Source of the DNA: Candidatus Eiseniibacteriota bacterium
GTDB taxonomy: Bacteria; Eisenbacteria; RBG-16-71-46; CAIMUX01
Direction: 5' to 3'
Assembly: GCA_029569475.1 (NCBI GenBank)
Contig: JAKQSZ010000039.1
Span: 1-64,000, forward strand
Length of the DNA: 64,000 nucleotides
In this document: positions 51,751 to 64,000 of the stretch, one piece after another
Layout of the letters: each line of letters begins with the position of its first letter
Position numbering within the stretch: position 1 is the first letter of the stretch
Program-made: the position numbers and the translations under genes
Notes under the pieces: model-generated
The model's database searches: none
Seen by the model: the letters and a program-made list of their open reading frames with translations, nothing else
What the model was told of the DNA's origin: nothing

Positions 51751-51945
51751 AGCATCCTGGGCGGGCCTAACGTCTTCGCGGTGATGCTGGGGACGTGATC
51801 CGATAGCGCCTCGCGATCGTCTCTCCTCCCGGACGATCTGACCCGATCACCCTTTTGCCGGCGCCTTTTTGCTGGAACCGCCCTTCAGTCGCAGACTTTT
51901 AAACGAAACCACCCTTCAACCGGAAGGCCACAAACCGAGAATTCC

Positions 51946-53334
51946 ATGCCTACAAAGAACCAGACCACCGACACCGATCTGACCGAGAACGTGCTCCCGA
52001 GCGAAGAAGCTCCGACCGGCGACGGCTCGTCCCTCGACAGCGGCTCGTCCCTCGACAATGGCTCGTCCCTCGACAGCGGCTCGTCCCTCGACATCAGTGA
52101 AATGAAGCGCAAGACCGTTCCGGGACTGATGAAGGTCGCCCAGGACCTGGGCGTGCAGGGCGTCAGTGGGATCCGCAAGCAGGATCTGATCTTCAAGATC
52201 CTTGAGGCGCAGACGCAGCGGAACGGGCTCATCTTTTCCACCGGCGTCCTCGAGATCCTGCCCGAGGGTTACGGCTTTCTCCGTTCTCCGGACTACAACT
52301 ACCTGCCCAGTCCGGACGACATCTACGTGTCGCCTTCCCAGATCAAGCGGTTCGATCTGCGCACCGGGGACACCATCCAGGGGCAGGTGCGCCCTCCCAA
52401 GGACGGCGAGCGCTACTTCGCTCTCCTGCGCGTGGAGGCGGTCAACTTCGAGAGCCCGGAGGTGGCCAAGGAGAAGACCCTCTTTGACAACCTCACGCCG
52501 TTCTATCCGCTGGAGAAGATCAACCTGGAGATGAAGAACCGCGACCTCTCGACGCGGATCATCGACCTGCTGGCCCCGGTGGGCAAGGGGCAGCGCGGGC
52601 TCATCGTCTCGCCGCCCAAGGCCGGAAAGACCATCATTCTGCAGAAGATGGCCAACGCCGTCACCGAGAACCACCCCGAGATCATGCTCATCGTGCTCCT
52701 GATCGATGAGCGTCCCGAGGAAGTGACCGACATGGAGCGTTCGGTCCAGGCCGAGGTCATTTCCTCCACCTTCGATGAGCCGGCGGAGCGGCACGTCCAG
52801 GTGGCGGAGATGGTCATCGAGAAGGCGCGGCGTCTGGTGGAGCACAAGCGTGACGTCGTCATCCTGCTGGACTCGATCACCCGTCTGGCGCGCGCCTACA
52901 ACACCGTCGTTCCGCACTCCGGCAAGATCCTCTCCGGCGGCGTCGACGCCAATGCCCTGCACCGGCCGAAGCGCTTCTTCGGCGCGGCCCGCAATATCGA
53001 GGAGGGCGGTTCGCTCACCATCATCGCCACGGCGTTGATCGAAACCGGCTCCCGCATGGACGACGTGATCTTCGAGGAGTTCAAGGGCACCGGCAACATG
53101 GAGCTGGTCCTGGACCGCAAGCTTTCCGACAAGCGGATCTTCCCCGCCATCGACCTCAATCGCAGCGGCACCCGCAAGGAGGAACTGCTGCTGCCCGAGG
53201 GGGACCTGCGGAAGATCTGGATCCTGCGCAAGTTCTTGTCGGAGATGAACGCGGTCGAGGCGATGGAGTTCCTCATCGACAAGATGAGCAACACCAAGAC
53301 AAACCGCAAATTCCTGGAGTCCATGAACGCCTGA
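51946..53334 (+). CDS. rho: Transcription termination factor Rho
   Basis: A 462-residue hexameric RNA helicase that terminates transcription. After a variable, repeat-containing N-terminus (residues 1-50) come the Rho N domain ([37 protein letters not shown]), the cold-shock-like RNA-binding domain ([53 protein letters not shown]), Walker A SPPKAGKT, Walker [17 protein letters not shown] and the secondary RNA-binding Q/R loops ([38 protein letters not shown]). The N-terminus encodes four GSSLDx hexapeptides. rpmE and prfA follow, the common gene order. Confidence 0.95.
   Translation: MPTKNQTTDTDLTENVLPSEEAPTGDGSSLDSGSSLDNGSSLDSGSSLDISEMKRKTVPGLMKVAQDLGVQGVSGIRKQDLIFKILEAQTQRNGLIFSTGVLEILPEGYGFLRSPDYNYLPSPDDIYVSPSQIKRFDLRTGDTIQGQVRPPKDGERYFALLRVEAVNFESPEVAKEKTLFDNLTPFYPLEKINLEMKNRDLSTRIIDLLAPVGKGQRGLIVSPPKAGKTIILQKMANAVTENHPEIMLIVLLIDERPEEVTDMERSVQAEVISSTFDEPAERHVQVAEMVIEKARRLVEHKRDVVILLDSITRLARAYNTVVPHSGKILSGGVDANALHRPKRFFGAARNIEEGGSLTIIATALIETGSRMDDVIFEEFKGTGNMELVLDRKLSDKRIFPAIDLNRSGTRKEELLLPEGDLRKIWILRKFLSEMNAVEAMEFLIDKMSNTKTNRKFLESMNA
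52024..52095 (+). repeat. 18-bp in-frame tandem repeat inside rho (4 units)
   Basis: Four near-identical units GGCTCGTCCCTCGACAGC (second AAT, fourth ATC as last codon) encode GSSLDS/N/S/I. Near identity at DNA level implies recent expansion, in a disordered part of Rho. Confidence 0.9.
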
Positions 53335-53708
53335 CCCGGCTCCCGTCGCAGTAGAGGCCCGCCCTCGTTGCGCCGCCCTGCCCGCTCTGCCATGCCTGCG
53401 GACGGGGCTGAAGCCGAAGGTCTCACGACGGCCCTGTCGGGAGCCAGGTCCCAGACACAATCGCTGATACATTGCATCTTGTTCATTTTCCTTCGCTCCG
53501 CCAGGATCAGGTCACGAACTCCCTTGTATAAGGCGATGGGCTCCCCGTCGCTTCGGAGATCGCAGATCAGCCCACAGGCGATGGACGTCGCAGGTGGAAG
53601 TCGCAGGTGGAAGTGGATCGGCTCGGCCGCGCTGTTCCCGGTGTCAGGATCCAGGTGTCAGGAACAGGGACCTCCGTGTCGCCGCCCGCGGAGTCCGAGG
53701 AGACGACG
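53335..53708. other. Intergenic stretch with repeat remnants
   Basis: AT-richer centre (53460-53530). AGGTCCCAGACAC near 53449 and, inverted, GTGTCAGGAACAGGGACCT near 53651 resemble the ends of a degraded palindromic element. A 13-bp tandem GTCGCAGGTGGAA is at about 53587-53613. No gene is supported. Confidence 0.4.
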
Positions 53709-54671
53709 ATGCTCCCGTACCGGACCTTCCTTCGTCTGGCAGGTGCAGCCTCGTTCGCCTGGGCGATCTTCGCCATGGCCGGGTTCGCTCTGGCCGTGTT
53801 CGCTCCCGCGATAGGATCCGGATCCCCGGGCGTGCAGCATGTGTTCCGGCCCGCAGTGGCGGCTTCGGCGGCCCTGCCCGACCTGGGGCCCCTGCCTCCG
53901 AGTCTCCCAGGCGAGGTCGGCTCCTCCGAGATTTCCCAGACGATCGTCGCGACTCCAGAGGTGACGGCCCCAAGCCGTCCGCCCGTACGACGGACCATCT
54001 ATCTCCAGCCCCTGGGACTGGACTGGCGGCCAGAGGACACCGACGTGGTGGCCCACGCCGTGCTCGCCCTCTTCGATGTGGAAGTGCGAGCGCTCCCGGC
54101 ATTGCCGTTGCCGCCTGAAGCGTGGTACGCGCCGCGGCAGCGCTATCGGGCAGAGAAGATCCTGGCCAGTCTGGAGCGGCAGCTTCCGCAGGACGCCCTG
54201 GCGGTCCTGGGGATGACGCGCGAGGATGTGTCGACGACCCGGGGCGAATCGTCGGACTACGGGGTGATCGGGCTGGCTTCCTATGATGTCCCGACAGGCG
54301 TGGTTTCGAACTTTCGTACCCGCCGCTTCGTCTCGGAGGGGCAGTCGCGCGATCGCCTGGCCAAGGTCGCCGTGCACGAGATCGGCCACACCTTCGGGTT
54401 GCGGCACTGCGCCGACCCCCGCTGCCTCATGCAGGACGCCGGCGGACGGGTGGCGGCCATCGACGGAGGCGTCGACATGTGCACGGACTGCCGGGACCGC
54501 CTCGTGACATCCGACCGTTTGTCGGCGGCGTTCGATCCGGGGCCGGACCCTGCGTCCCATCCGGTGTCGCAGCCGGTCGCGGCCCAAACCTCGGGGAATC
54601 CGCTCGCCGAGGCCGGGACGGGACCGGGCGGTGCCGCGGACACCCGCATCTCCGCCCGTGGCGCTCCCTGA
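53709..54671 (+). CDS. Archaemetzincin-like zinc metalloprotease with N-terminal membrane anchor
   Basis: A 320-residue protein whose catalytic core (about residues 100-275) is an archaemetzincin: HEIGHTFGLRHCADPRCLM contains the long zinc motif HExxHxxGxxHC, and the structural cysteines continue with CTDCRDRL. Family members are soluble cytosolic proteins of about 180-200 residues; here a hydrophobic N-terminal segment (LAGAASFAWAIFAMAGFALAVFAPAIG) followed by a Pro-rich linker suggests export or anchoring, and a Ser/Pro/Ala-rich tail follows. ATG at 53709 follows GGAGAC. Sits between rho and rpmE. Confidence 0.85.
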   Translation: MLPYRTFLRLAGAASFAWAIFAMAGFALAVFAPAIGSGSPGVQHVFRPAVAASAALPDLGPLPPSLPGEVGSSEISQTIVATPEVTAPSRPPVRRTIYLQPLGLDWRPEDTDVVAHAVLALFDVEVRALPALPLPPEAWYAPRQRYRAEKILASLERQLPQDALAVLGMTREDVSTTRGESSDYGVIGLASYDVPTGVVSNFRTRRFVSEGQSRDRLAKVAVHEIGHTFGLRHCADPRCLMQDAGGRVAAIDGGVDMCTDCRDRLVTSDRLSAAFDPGPDPASHPVSQPVAAQTSGNPLAEAGTGPGGAADTRISARGAP

Positions 54672-54968
54672 GAGGCTCGGCGGCCGGCCCGGCCCCTGTA
54701 CCCTTGGGCCTGACGAAGTCGAAGTCAGGCAACGCTTTGTCGGGATACGGGATTTCGTGCTCGTCAGGGAGCGGGCGGATCAGGTAAGCTGGGCGGGTTG
54801 CTTGTCGCGGCACCTGCGGAAGCCCGTCGTCCGGGCCGTCCGCTCTCTTCACGCAAACAGTCGCCGGGATGAATCACTGCTCCGGCCGGGAGTTGTCCAG
54901 CCGGGGCTCGAAGCTGCCGTTGCGCGGACGTCCCACGGCGGGTCGATCCATACAGGGGGTTAGATTCG

Positions 54969-55199
54969 ATGAAAGCCGATATCCACCCGACCTATCGCAA
55001 GACGAAGGTCACCTGTGTCTGTGGCTACTCCTTCGAGACCCGCTCCACGATGGGGAAGGACTTCGTCATCGAGATCTGCTCGAATTGCCACCCGTTCTAT
55101 ACCGGCAAGCAGAAGCTCGTTGACTCCGCCGGCCGTGTCGAACGGTACCTCCGCAAGTACGGCAAGAGCGAAGCCCCCGCCGCCACGCCCTCGGAGTGA
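54969..55199 (+). CDS. rpmE: 50S ribosomal protein L31 (zinc-binding type)
   Basis: A 76-residue bL31: [27 protein letters not shown]...[33 protein letters not shown]. The cysteines in CVC and CSNC mark the zinc-containing form, which can be replaced or mobilised under zinc limitation. Position between rho and prfA is conserved in many bacteria. Confidence 0.95.
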   Translation: MKADIHPTYRKTKVTCVCGYSFETRSTMGKDFVIEICSNCHPFYTGKQKLVDSAGRVERYLRKYGKSEAPAATPSE

Positions 55200-55313
55200 T
55201 CGCGCCCGCCTAGGGAGCCATCGCCCGTCTTCGGATTGATCGCGTCGCCGGCGTGCTACCGTGGTCGGGCAGGAGCGCCATCCGAACGGGTGGCGCGGCA
55301 GAAGCGGGATCTC

Positions 55314-55346
55314 CCGGCGGTCGTCCTCCGCCGGGGATCCCTTTTT
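55314..55346 (+). terminator. Possible Rho-independent terminator after rpmE
   Basis: CCGGCGG (55314-55320) pairs perfectly with CCGCCGG (55328-55334) across a 7-base loop; GGATCCC and a TTTTT run follow. The spacing before the T-run is longer than ideal, and it is only 20 bases before the prfA start, so it may attenuate rather than stop. Confidence 0.4.
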
Positions 55347-55366
55347 CGTACGATCCGGGAGGGTCC

Positions 55367-56443
55367 ATGTCGGATCTGCTGCGGACGCGGGATCAACTCA
55401 AGGAGAGGCTCGAGTCGCTCGAGCGCCAGATGGTCGATCCCAAGGTCCTCGGAGATGCCCGCGAGATGAAGAGGATCGGCCGGGAACGCAACCGCGCGGC
55501 CGAGATCCTCGGGGCGATGGAGAATTTCGAGGCAGCCCTCGGCAATGTCCGTGAGTTCGAAAGCGTATTGAACGACAACGCCGATCCGGAGCTGGTCGCC
55601 CTCGCCCGGGAGGAGATCGACGCCGCGCGAGAGAAGGCGGCCAGAGCCGAGTCGGATCTTCGCATGCTGCTCATTCCACGGGATCCCAACGACACCCGCA
55701 GCGCCATCGTCGAAATCCGCGCGGGCACCGGCGGGGAAGAGGCCGCCCTCTTCGCGCGGGACATCTTCCGGATGTACTCCCGCTACGCCGAGAACCGCGG
55801 CTTCCGCCTGGAGCTGATGAACTCCAACCCGACCGAGTTGGGCGGAATGAAAGAGGTGATCTTCCTTCTGGAGGGCGAAGAGGTCTACGGGCTGATGAAG
55901 TTCGAGAGCGGCGTCCATCGCGTCCAGCGCGTTCCCGATACCGAAGCGGCGGGACGGATCCACACTTCCGCCATCAGCGTGGCCGTGCTGCCCGAGGCCG
56001 AGGAGGTGGACATCGAGATCAACGAGAAGGACCTCAAGGTCGACGTCTTCCGCTCCTCCGGACCGGGAGGGCAAAGCGTGAACACGACCGACTCGGCGGT
56101 CCGCATCACCCACCTGCCGACCGGTGTGGTCGTCCAGTGCCAGGATGAACGAAGCCAGTTGAAGAACAAGATCAAGGCAATGAAGATCCTGCGGGCGCGG
56201 CTGCTGGATCACAAGCAGCAGGAGCAGGAGAAGGCTACCGCGGCCGCCCGCAAAGGCATGGTTTCGACGGGGGATCGCAGCGCCAAGATCCGTACGTACA
56301 ACTTCCCACAGGGGCGAGTTACCGATCACCGGATCAGCCTGACCTTGTACAACCTCCCAGCAGTCCTGGAGGGGGATCTGGATCCGCTGATCCAGCCCCT
56401 GCGCCTGGCCGAGAACGAGGCGAAGCTTCAGGCCGCGATCTAG
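55367..56443 (+). CDS. prfA: Peptide chain release factor 1
   Basis: A 358-residue RF1 that reads UAA/UAG in the ribosomal A site and hydrolyses peptidyl-tRNA. The catalytic GGQ is at residues 234-236 in [18 protein letters not shown]. The family start ([27 protein letters not shown]) and the [32 protein letters not shown] segment fit RF1 rather than RF2. ATG at 55367 follows GGGAGGG. Its methyltransferase PrmC is encoded next. Confidence 0.95.
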   Translation: MSDLLRTRDQLKERLESLERQMVDPKVLGDAREMKRIGRERNRAAEILGAMENFEAALGNVREFESVLNDNADPELVALAREEIDAAREKAARAESDLRMLLIPRDPNDTRSAIVEIRAGTGGEEAALFARDIFRMYSRYAENRGFRLELMNSNPTELGGMKEVIFLLEGEEVYGLMKFESGVHRVQRVPDTEAAGRIHTSAISVAVLPEAEEVDIEINEKDLKVDVFRSSGPGGQSVNTTDSAVRITHLPTGVVVQCQDERSQLKNKIKAMKILRARLLDHKQQEQEKATAAARKGMVSTGDRSAKIRTYNFPQGRVTDHRISLTLYNLPAVLEGDLDPLIQPLRLAENEAKLQAAI

Positions 56444-56461
56444 CCGGATCCATCATCCCCG

Positions 56462-57364
56462 ATGCGTCCAGGGCTCCCCCCTGATGCCCCCACGGTGTCC
56501 GTCCTGCTGCGGACCGCCGCCTCGGCGCTCGCCGGAATCGGCGCCGGCAACCCCTATCTGGAAGCGGAGTACCTCCTGGCCCGGGCATGGCCGTGCGACC
56601 GGACTTCCTTGTTGCGGCGCAGCCCGCGCGAAGTGGTCGCGGACGATATCTCCCGCCGCTGGCGGGAGTTGCTCGACCGCCGCCTGACGCGCGAACCCCT
56701 GCAGTACGTCCTGGGAGGGACGCCCTTCTGCGAGTTGGACCTTCTCGTGGGGCCGGGCGTGTTGATCCCGCGAAGCGAAACGGAAACGCTGGTCGATCTG
56801 GTCTTCCGGGAGATCCGGATCATGGACGTGCCGCCCGGTCTGCTGGTCGACGTGGGCACGGGCAGCGGCGCCATCCTGCTCGCGTTGCTCCGCCGCCTGC
56901 CGGGTTGGACCGGCCTCGGCTCCGATCTTTCGCCGGCGGCTCTGGCGTGGGCGGACCGGAACCGCCGCGCCTGCGGATCGAAGGAACGGGCGCATCTGCT
57001 CCGGTGCGACCTGACGGCGGCGGTGCGGGGCGGTTCTGCCCAGGTGGTGGTCTCCAATCCTCCCTACATCGCGACTTCGGAGATGGAACTCCTGCAGCCG
57101 GAGATCCGCCTGCACGAACCGTGGCTGGCCCTCGATGGCGGCGGGGACGGACTGGTCATCGCGCGGCGGGTGGTTCGCGACGCGAGGAGGTTGCTGCGGG
57201 ACGGGGGGCTTCTGGCGATGGAGCTGGCGGCGGAACATCCTCCGTTGTTGTCGCCGGAACTGCAGAGGGCGGGGTTTGTCCGGTGGGAATCACGTGCGGA
57301 TCTGGCCGGACGGATGCGATTTCTGCTGGCGTGGCTTCCGGGGAGGCCGGGACATCCAGCTTGA
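56462..57364 (+). CDS. prmC: Release factor glutamine methyltransferase
   Basis: A 300-residue SAM-dependent N5-glutamine methyltransferase that methylates the GGQ Gln of release factors. SAM motif LLVDVGTGSGAILLALL and catalytic NPPY in VVVSNPPYIATSEM are clear; the N-terminal helical domain ends with REPLQYVLGGTPFCELDLLVGPGVLIPRSETETLV, the usual signature. The start is 18 bp after the prfA stop. Confidence 0.93.
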   Translation: MRPGLPPDAPTVSVLLRTAASALAGIGAGNPYLEAEYLLARAWPCDRTSLLRRSPREVVADDISRRWRELLDRRLTREPLQYVLGGTPFCELDLLVGPGVLIPRSETETLVDLVFREIRIMDVPPGLLVDVGTGSGAILLALLRRLPGWTGLGSDLSPAALAWADRNRRACGSKERAHLLRCDLTAAVRGGSAQVVVSNPPYIATSEMELLQPEIRLHEPWLALDGGGDGLVIARRVVRDARRLLRDGGLLAMELAAEHPPLLSPELQRAGFVRWESRADLAGRMRFLLAWLPGRPGHPA

Positions 57365-57476
57365 CCGGTGCGAACGGTGGTGGTCACGTGGTCACAACGG
57401 CGGAGTGGGAGCGCCACCCTCGCCCGTCCAGGCGCCTCCAGGTCACGCCGGCGAACAGGGGAAGGGAGGGTGTCTG

Positions 57477-57932
57477 ATGGAGGCAAAGCTGCTGGAACGT
57501 CCCGTCGGATGGATCATGGGAATCACCGCGCGTGTTCGCCCGGAGAGTGCCGACTACCAGGATCTTTGGCAGAATCGGTTCGGCTCCAGAGAGGCGGAGA
57601 TCGCCGGGCTGGCCGTCGAGAAGGGCTACTTCGGCGTGTATTACGGAACCGGGGAACCAGGCTGGGTCGACTTCGTCGCCGGCATGGCCGTGGGCGCGGG
57701 CGTGCGGGCCCCCGAAGGGTTGGTGGTCCGGGAACTTCCTCCGGGGCGTTGCGCTTCGTTCCGCTGCACCATGGCGACGATCGCAAAGACCTGGAGCGAG
57801 ATCTACCGCGACTGGCTCCCCGCCTCGCCGTTCGTGGAAGACCAGGTCCGCCCGTGCCTGGAGCACTTCGTGCCGAGCGGACCGGGCGGCGAGACCGAGG
57901 TGACGATCTACCTCCCGATCCTGGACAAGTAG
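57477..57932 (+). CDS. GyrI/AraC-effector-binding-like small protein
   Basis: A 151-residue protein with a single GyrI-like (SOUL/effector-binding) fold, inferred from VGWIMGITARVRPESADYQDLWQNRFGSREAEIAGLAVEKGYFGVYYGTGEPGWVDFVAGMAVGAGVRAPEGLVVRELPPGRCASFRCTM and SEIYRDWLPASPFVEDQVRPCLEHFVP. Such domains bind hydrophobic small molecules or act as cyclopropyl-ketone hydrolases. ATG at 57477 follows GGGAGGG. No DNA-binding domain is attached. It interrupts the otherwise conserved prmC-murA neighbourhood. Confidence 0.75.
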   Translation: MEAKLLERPVGWIMGITARVRPESADYQDLWQNRFGSREAEIAGLAVEKGYFGVYYGTGEPGWVDFVAGMAVGAGVRAPEGLVVRELPPGRCASFRCTMATIAKTWSEIYRDWLPASPFVEDQVRPCLEHFVPSGPGGETEVTIYLPILDK

Positions 57933-58031
57933 AGAGATCCCTGCAACCGCCCGCAGCGATGGTTCTGCGGGCCACGAAGGGAACGAGGCTGCCCGTGCCT
58001 CGGCGCGGCCCTTCTGCTAGGATGCGCCTTC

Positions 58032-59335
58032 ATGGATGCCTTCAGGATTCACGGGGGGAATCGCCTCCACGGCGAGATCGAGATCGGCGGCGCGAAGAAC
58101 GCGGTCCTGCCGATCATGGCAGCTTCTCTTCTGATCCAGGGCCGGACCTTCATCCGGCGCGTGCCGCACCTGAAGGACGTGGAGACCATGAACGAGCTGC
58201 TCTCCCACCTGGGCGCGCGGGGAGCCTATGTCGATCACTGCTTCGAGATCGACGCGACGCGCGTGGACACCTGGGAGGCTCCCTGGGAGATCGTCCGGCG
58301 GATGCGGGCTTCGATTTATGTTCTGGGCCCGCTCCTCGCCCGCCTGGGGCGCGCGCGCGTTTCGCTGCCCGGAGGGTGCGCCTGGGGGCCGCGTCCGGTC
58401 GACCTGCACTTGCGCGGGATGGAGCTGCTGGGCGCCGATGTCAGACTGGACCACGGTTACATCCAGGCCACGGTTCCGCCGGGTGGCCTGCGCGGGGCGC
58501 GCATCACCTTCGACGTCTCGAGCGTGGGCGCCACCGGCAATGTCCTGATGGCGGCGTGCCTGGCTCGGGGCGTGACCACGATCGAGAATGCCGCGCTGGA
58601 GCCGGAGATCGTCGCGTTGGCGGACTTCCTCTGCGCCGCCGGGGCCCGGATCACCGGACAGGGGACGCCGACCATCACCGTGCAGGGGGTGGCCTTCCTC
58701 CGGCCCACCGAGTTCGACAACATTCCCGATCGGATCGAGGCCGGCACCTACCTGGCGGCGGGGGCCATTACCGGCGGAGAGGTCACGCTGCGCCAGGTTC
58801 GGGCCGACCATCTCTCGCTCGTGCTGGACCGGCTGCGGGAGATGGGAGCGGGCATCGAAACGACGCCTTCGCGCTCGGGATCGGGCGATGACGTGCGGGT
58901 CGTGCCCCCCGCCTCAGGCCGGCTGCGCGCCATTGACATCACCACCCAGCCCTATCCGGGATTCCCGACCGACCTGCAGGCGCAGTTCCTGGCGTTGCTC
59001 TGTGTGGCCGACGGAACCGGGATCGTCACCGACACGATCTACACCGATCGGTTCTCCCACATCGCCGAGCTGCAACGCCTCGGGGCTGATGTCCGCCTGA
59101 CCCAGAACGTGGCCACGGTCCGGGGGACGGCATTTCTGGACGGCGCGGAGGTGATGTCGACCGATATCCGCGCCTCCTCCGCCCTGGTGCTGGCGGGGTT
59201 GGTGGCCCGGGGGGAAACTCGCGTGCACCGCGTCTATCACATCGATCGCGGCTATGAAGCCATCGAATCCCGGCTCCGCGCGCTGGGAGCGGCGATCGAG
59301 CGCTATGACGACGCTGCGGCGTCGGGGAGGAATGC

Positions 59336-59339
<4 letters not shown>
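58032..59339 (+). CDS. murA: UDP-N-acetylglucosamine 1-carboxyvinyltransferase
   Basis: A 435-residue MurA, the first committed enzyme of peptidoglycan synthesis (enolpyruvyl transfer from PEP). Start FRIHGGNRLHGEIEIGGAKNAVLPIMAASLL contains the KN motif; the catalytic Cys116 in PGGCAWGPRPVDLHL is present, so fosfomycin sensitivity is expected. EFDNIPDRIEAGTYLAAGAITGG and PGFPTDLQAQFLALLCVADGTGIVTDTIYTDRF are typical. It overlaps the next gene by 4 bp. Confidence 0.95.
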
Positions 59340-63135
<3,796 letters not shown>

Positions 63136-63291
63136 AGCTCCGTAGTTGTCCGAATCGTAACACGCCGCACGCTTGCATGGATCGTCCGGCCGGACAACAG
63201 CACAGAATCCGGGAATGCCACACGCGCTAGTTGCGATGTAAACAACACGTTACTTTTTTCACAACTAAAGTCCGTTATCGAAGACACAACG

Positions 63292-63311
63292 TCAACTCGT
63301 CGGTGAGTTGA
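63292..63311. promoter_or_regulatory. Inverted repeat upstream of ric, candidate NorR enhancer site
   Basis: TCAACTC-N6-GAGTTGA is a perfect 7-bp inverted repeat in an AT-rich island between norR and ric. GTTATC (63274-63279) and GATAAC (63310-63315) form a second, overlapping pair. It lies about 30-50 bp upstream of the candidate sigma54 promoter; NorR enhancer sites normally lie farther upstream, so it could instead serve norR autoregulation. Confidence 0.45.
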
Positions 63312-63342
63312 TAACTTATCTATTAGCAGAGGTTTACGGCCT

Positions 63343-63357
63343 TGGCACGGGGGCTGT
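63343..63357 (+). promoter_or_regulatory. Candidate sigma54 promoter of ric
   Basis: TGGCAC-N5-CTGT matches the sigma54 consensus TGGCAC-N5-TTGC at -24 completely and at -12 partly. Position gives a leader of about 110 nt before the ric start. Supported by the divergent NorR-type activator with an intact GAFTGA loop. Confidence 0.6.
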
Positions 63358-63481
63358 ATCGCCCCTCCAGAGGGCGAGCGCCGGCCAGGACCCGTTCCGG
63401 AAGAAGTCCTTCCACCAGGCGGCCCGGCCAGCGAGGCGCCGCGGGGCGCGCGCCAGGCTCGAAGAACCAGAGGAGACGATC

Positions 63482-64000
63482 ATGGACCTCACCACAGATA
63501 CAAAACCGAACGCTCAGCAGACCCTGGCCGATCTGGCTGTTCGCATCCCCGCCGCATCCCGCGTCTTCCGCCAGGCCGGCCTGGACTATTGCTGCCATGG
63601 CAACCGGAGTGTGGCGTCCGCCTGCGCCGAGAAGGGGCTCGACCCCGACGCGTTGCTGAGCCGGATCCAGCAGGAGACCTCCCCGGATGGCCCGGCCTGG
63701 AAGGACCGGTCCATTCCGGAACTGATCCAGCACATCCTGACGCGTTACCACGAATCACACCGCCGGGAGGTTCCCGAGCTTCTGCAGATGGCCGAACGCG
63801 TGGAGGAGAAGCACCGGGAGAAGGCCGGGTGCCCGCACGGCCTGGCGGAGCATCTTCGCGGCGTGCACGAGTCGCTCTTGTCCCACATGGAGAAGGAAGA
63901 GCAGATCCTCTTCCCGATGATTCTGGCGGGGCATGGCCAGCGCGCCTTCGGTCCCATCCAGGTGATGGAAACCGAACACCAGGATCACGGCGCGAGCCTG
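63482..64000 (+). CDS. ric: RIC/YtfE-type di-iron iron-sulfur-cluster repair protein (partial, cut by window end)
   Basis: The first 173 codons of a di-iron hemerythrin-like protein of the RIC (YtfE/ScdA) family, which repairs iron-sulfur clusters after nitrosative and oxidative damage. The N-terminal ScdA domain shows LAVRIPAASRVFRQAGLDYCCHGNRSVASAC with the conserved CCHG-like cysteines. The hemerythrin part shows HILTRYHESHRREVPELLQMAERVEEKHRE and LLSHMEKEEQILFPMI, with ligands H and E visible. ATG at 63482 begins after GGAGACG. Expression from a sigma54 promoter under NorR control is likely. Confidence 0.9.
   Translation, partial: MDLTTDTKPNAQQTLADLAVRIPAASRVFRQAGLDYCCHGNRSVASACAEKGLDPDALLSRIQQETSPDGPAWKDRSIPELIQHILTRYHESHRREVPELLQMAERVEEKHREKAGCPHGLAEHLRGVHESLLSHMEKEEQILFPMILAGHGQRAFGPIQVMETEHQDHGASL

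Overview
This is a 64 kb piece of a GC-rich, Gram-negative-type (two-membrane) bacterial chromosome. TolC/RND efflux, a TonB-dependent receptor, several lipoproteins and a secreted protein ending in a FlgD-like/type-A sorting domain point to an FCB-group lineage such as the Candidatus Eisenbacteria/Krumholzibacteriota area. That placement is inference; no rRNA or tRNA gene was seen to settle it. The order rho - rpmE - prfA - prmC - murA is an ordinary housekeeping block. HdrABC/Flx-type electron-transfer genes and a NorR/RIC nitrosative-stress module suggest anaerobic or microaerobic life.

Left to right: 1-0.3 kb, edge of a zinc-ribbon transposase-like gene. 0.9-3.7 kb, Hsp20 and a frameshifted Lon. 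3.7-5.2 kb, two secreted proteins. 5.4-7.3 kb, a MNIO (DUF692) enzyme overlapping a partner-like protein. 7.4-11.7 kb, divergent M13 peptidase and Uup ABC-F ATPase. 12.0-16.0 kb, a complete lasso-peptide cluster on the minus strand (HPr-kinase-like protein, RRE, leader peptidase, cyclase, then a 37-residue precursor that is easy to miss). 16.4-23.2 kb, a six-gene hdrCBA/flx-like operon behind a perfect TGTGA-N6-TCACA palindrome. 23.3-32.2 kb, old-yellow-enzyme, a degenerate sigma54-activator-like protein, CysS, TldE/TldD and an ArsR regulator. 32.3-38.9 kb, an RND efflux operon with two small accessory genes. 39.0-44.6 kb, a giant orphan protein, a tandem-repeat array, a sorting-domain protein, an ATPase remnant and a short asparaginase. 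44.8-51.7 kb, TonB receptor plus partner lipoprotein, HAD phosphatase, TPR lipoprotein and an IlvC-like protein with altered active site. 51.9-59.9 kb, rho to murA, with an archaemetzincin and a GyrI-like protein interspersed. 59.9-64.0 kb, aldo/keto reductase, then divergent norR and ric (ytfE), the latter cut by the window end.

The most interesting systems are (i) the lasso cluster, whose precursor ends in Ser and whose cluster carries an HPr-kinase homologue, predicting a C-terminally phosphorylated lasso peptide; (ii) the Hdr/Flx operon with a Crp/HcpR-like site; (iii) the IlvC paralogue and the sigma54-activator paralogue that both keep their fold but have lost key catalytic residues. 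A recurring oddity is short degenerate tandem repeats (units of about 11-25 bp) at or just inside gene ends throughout the window.
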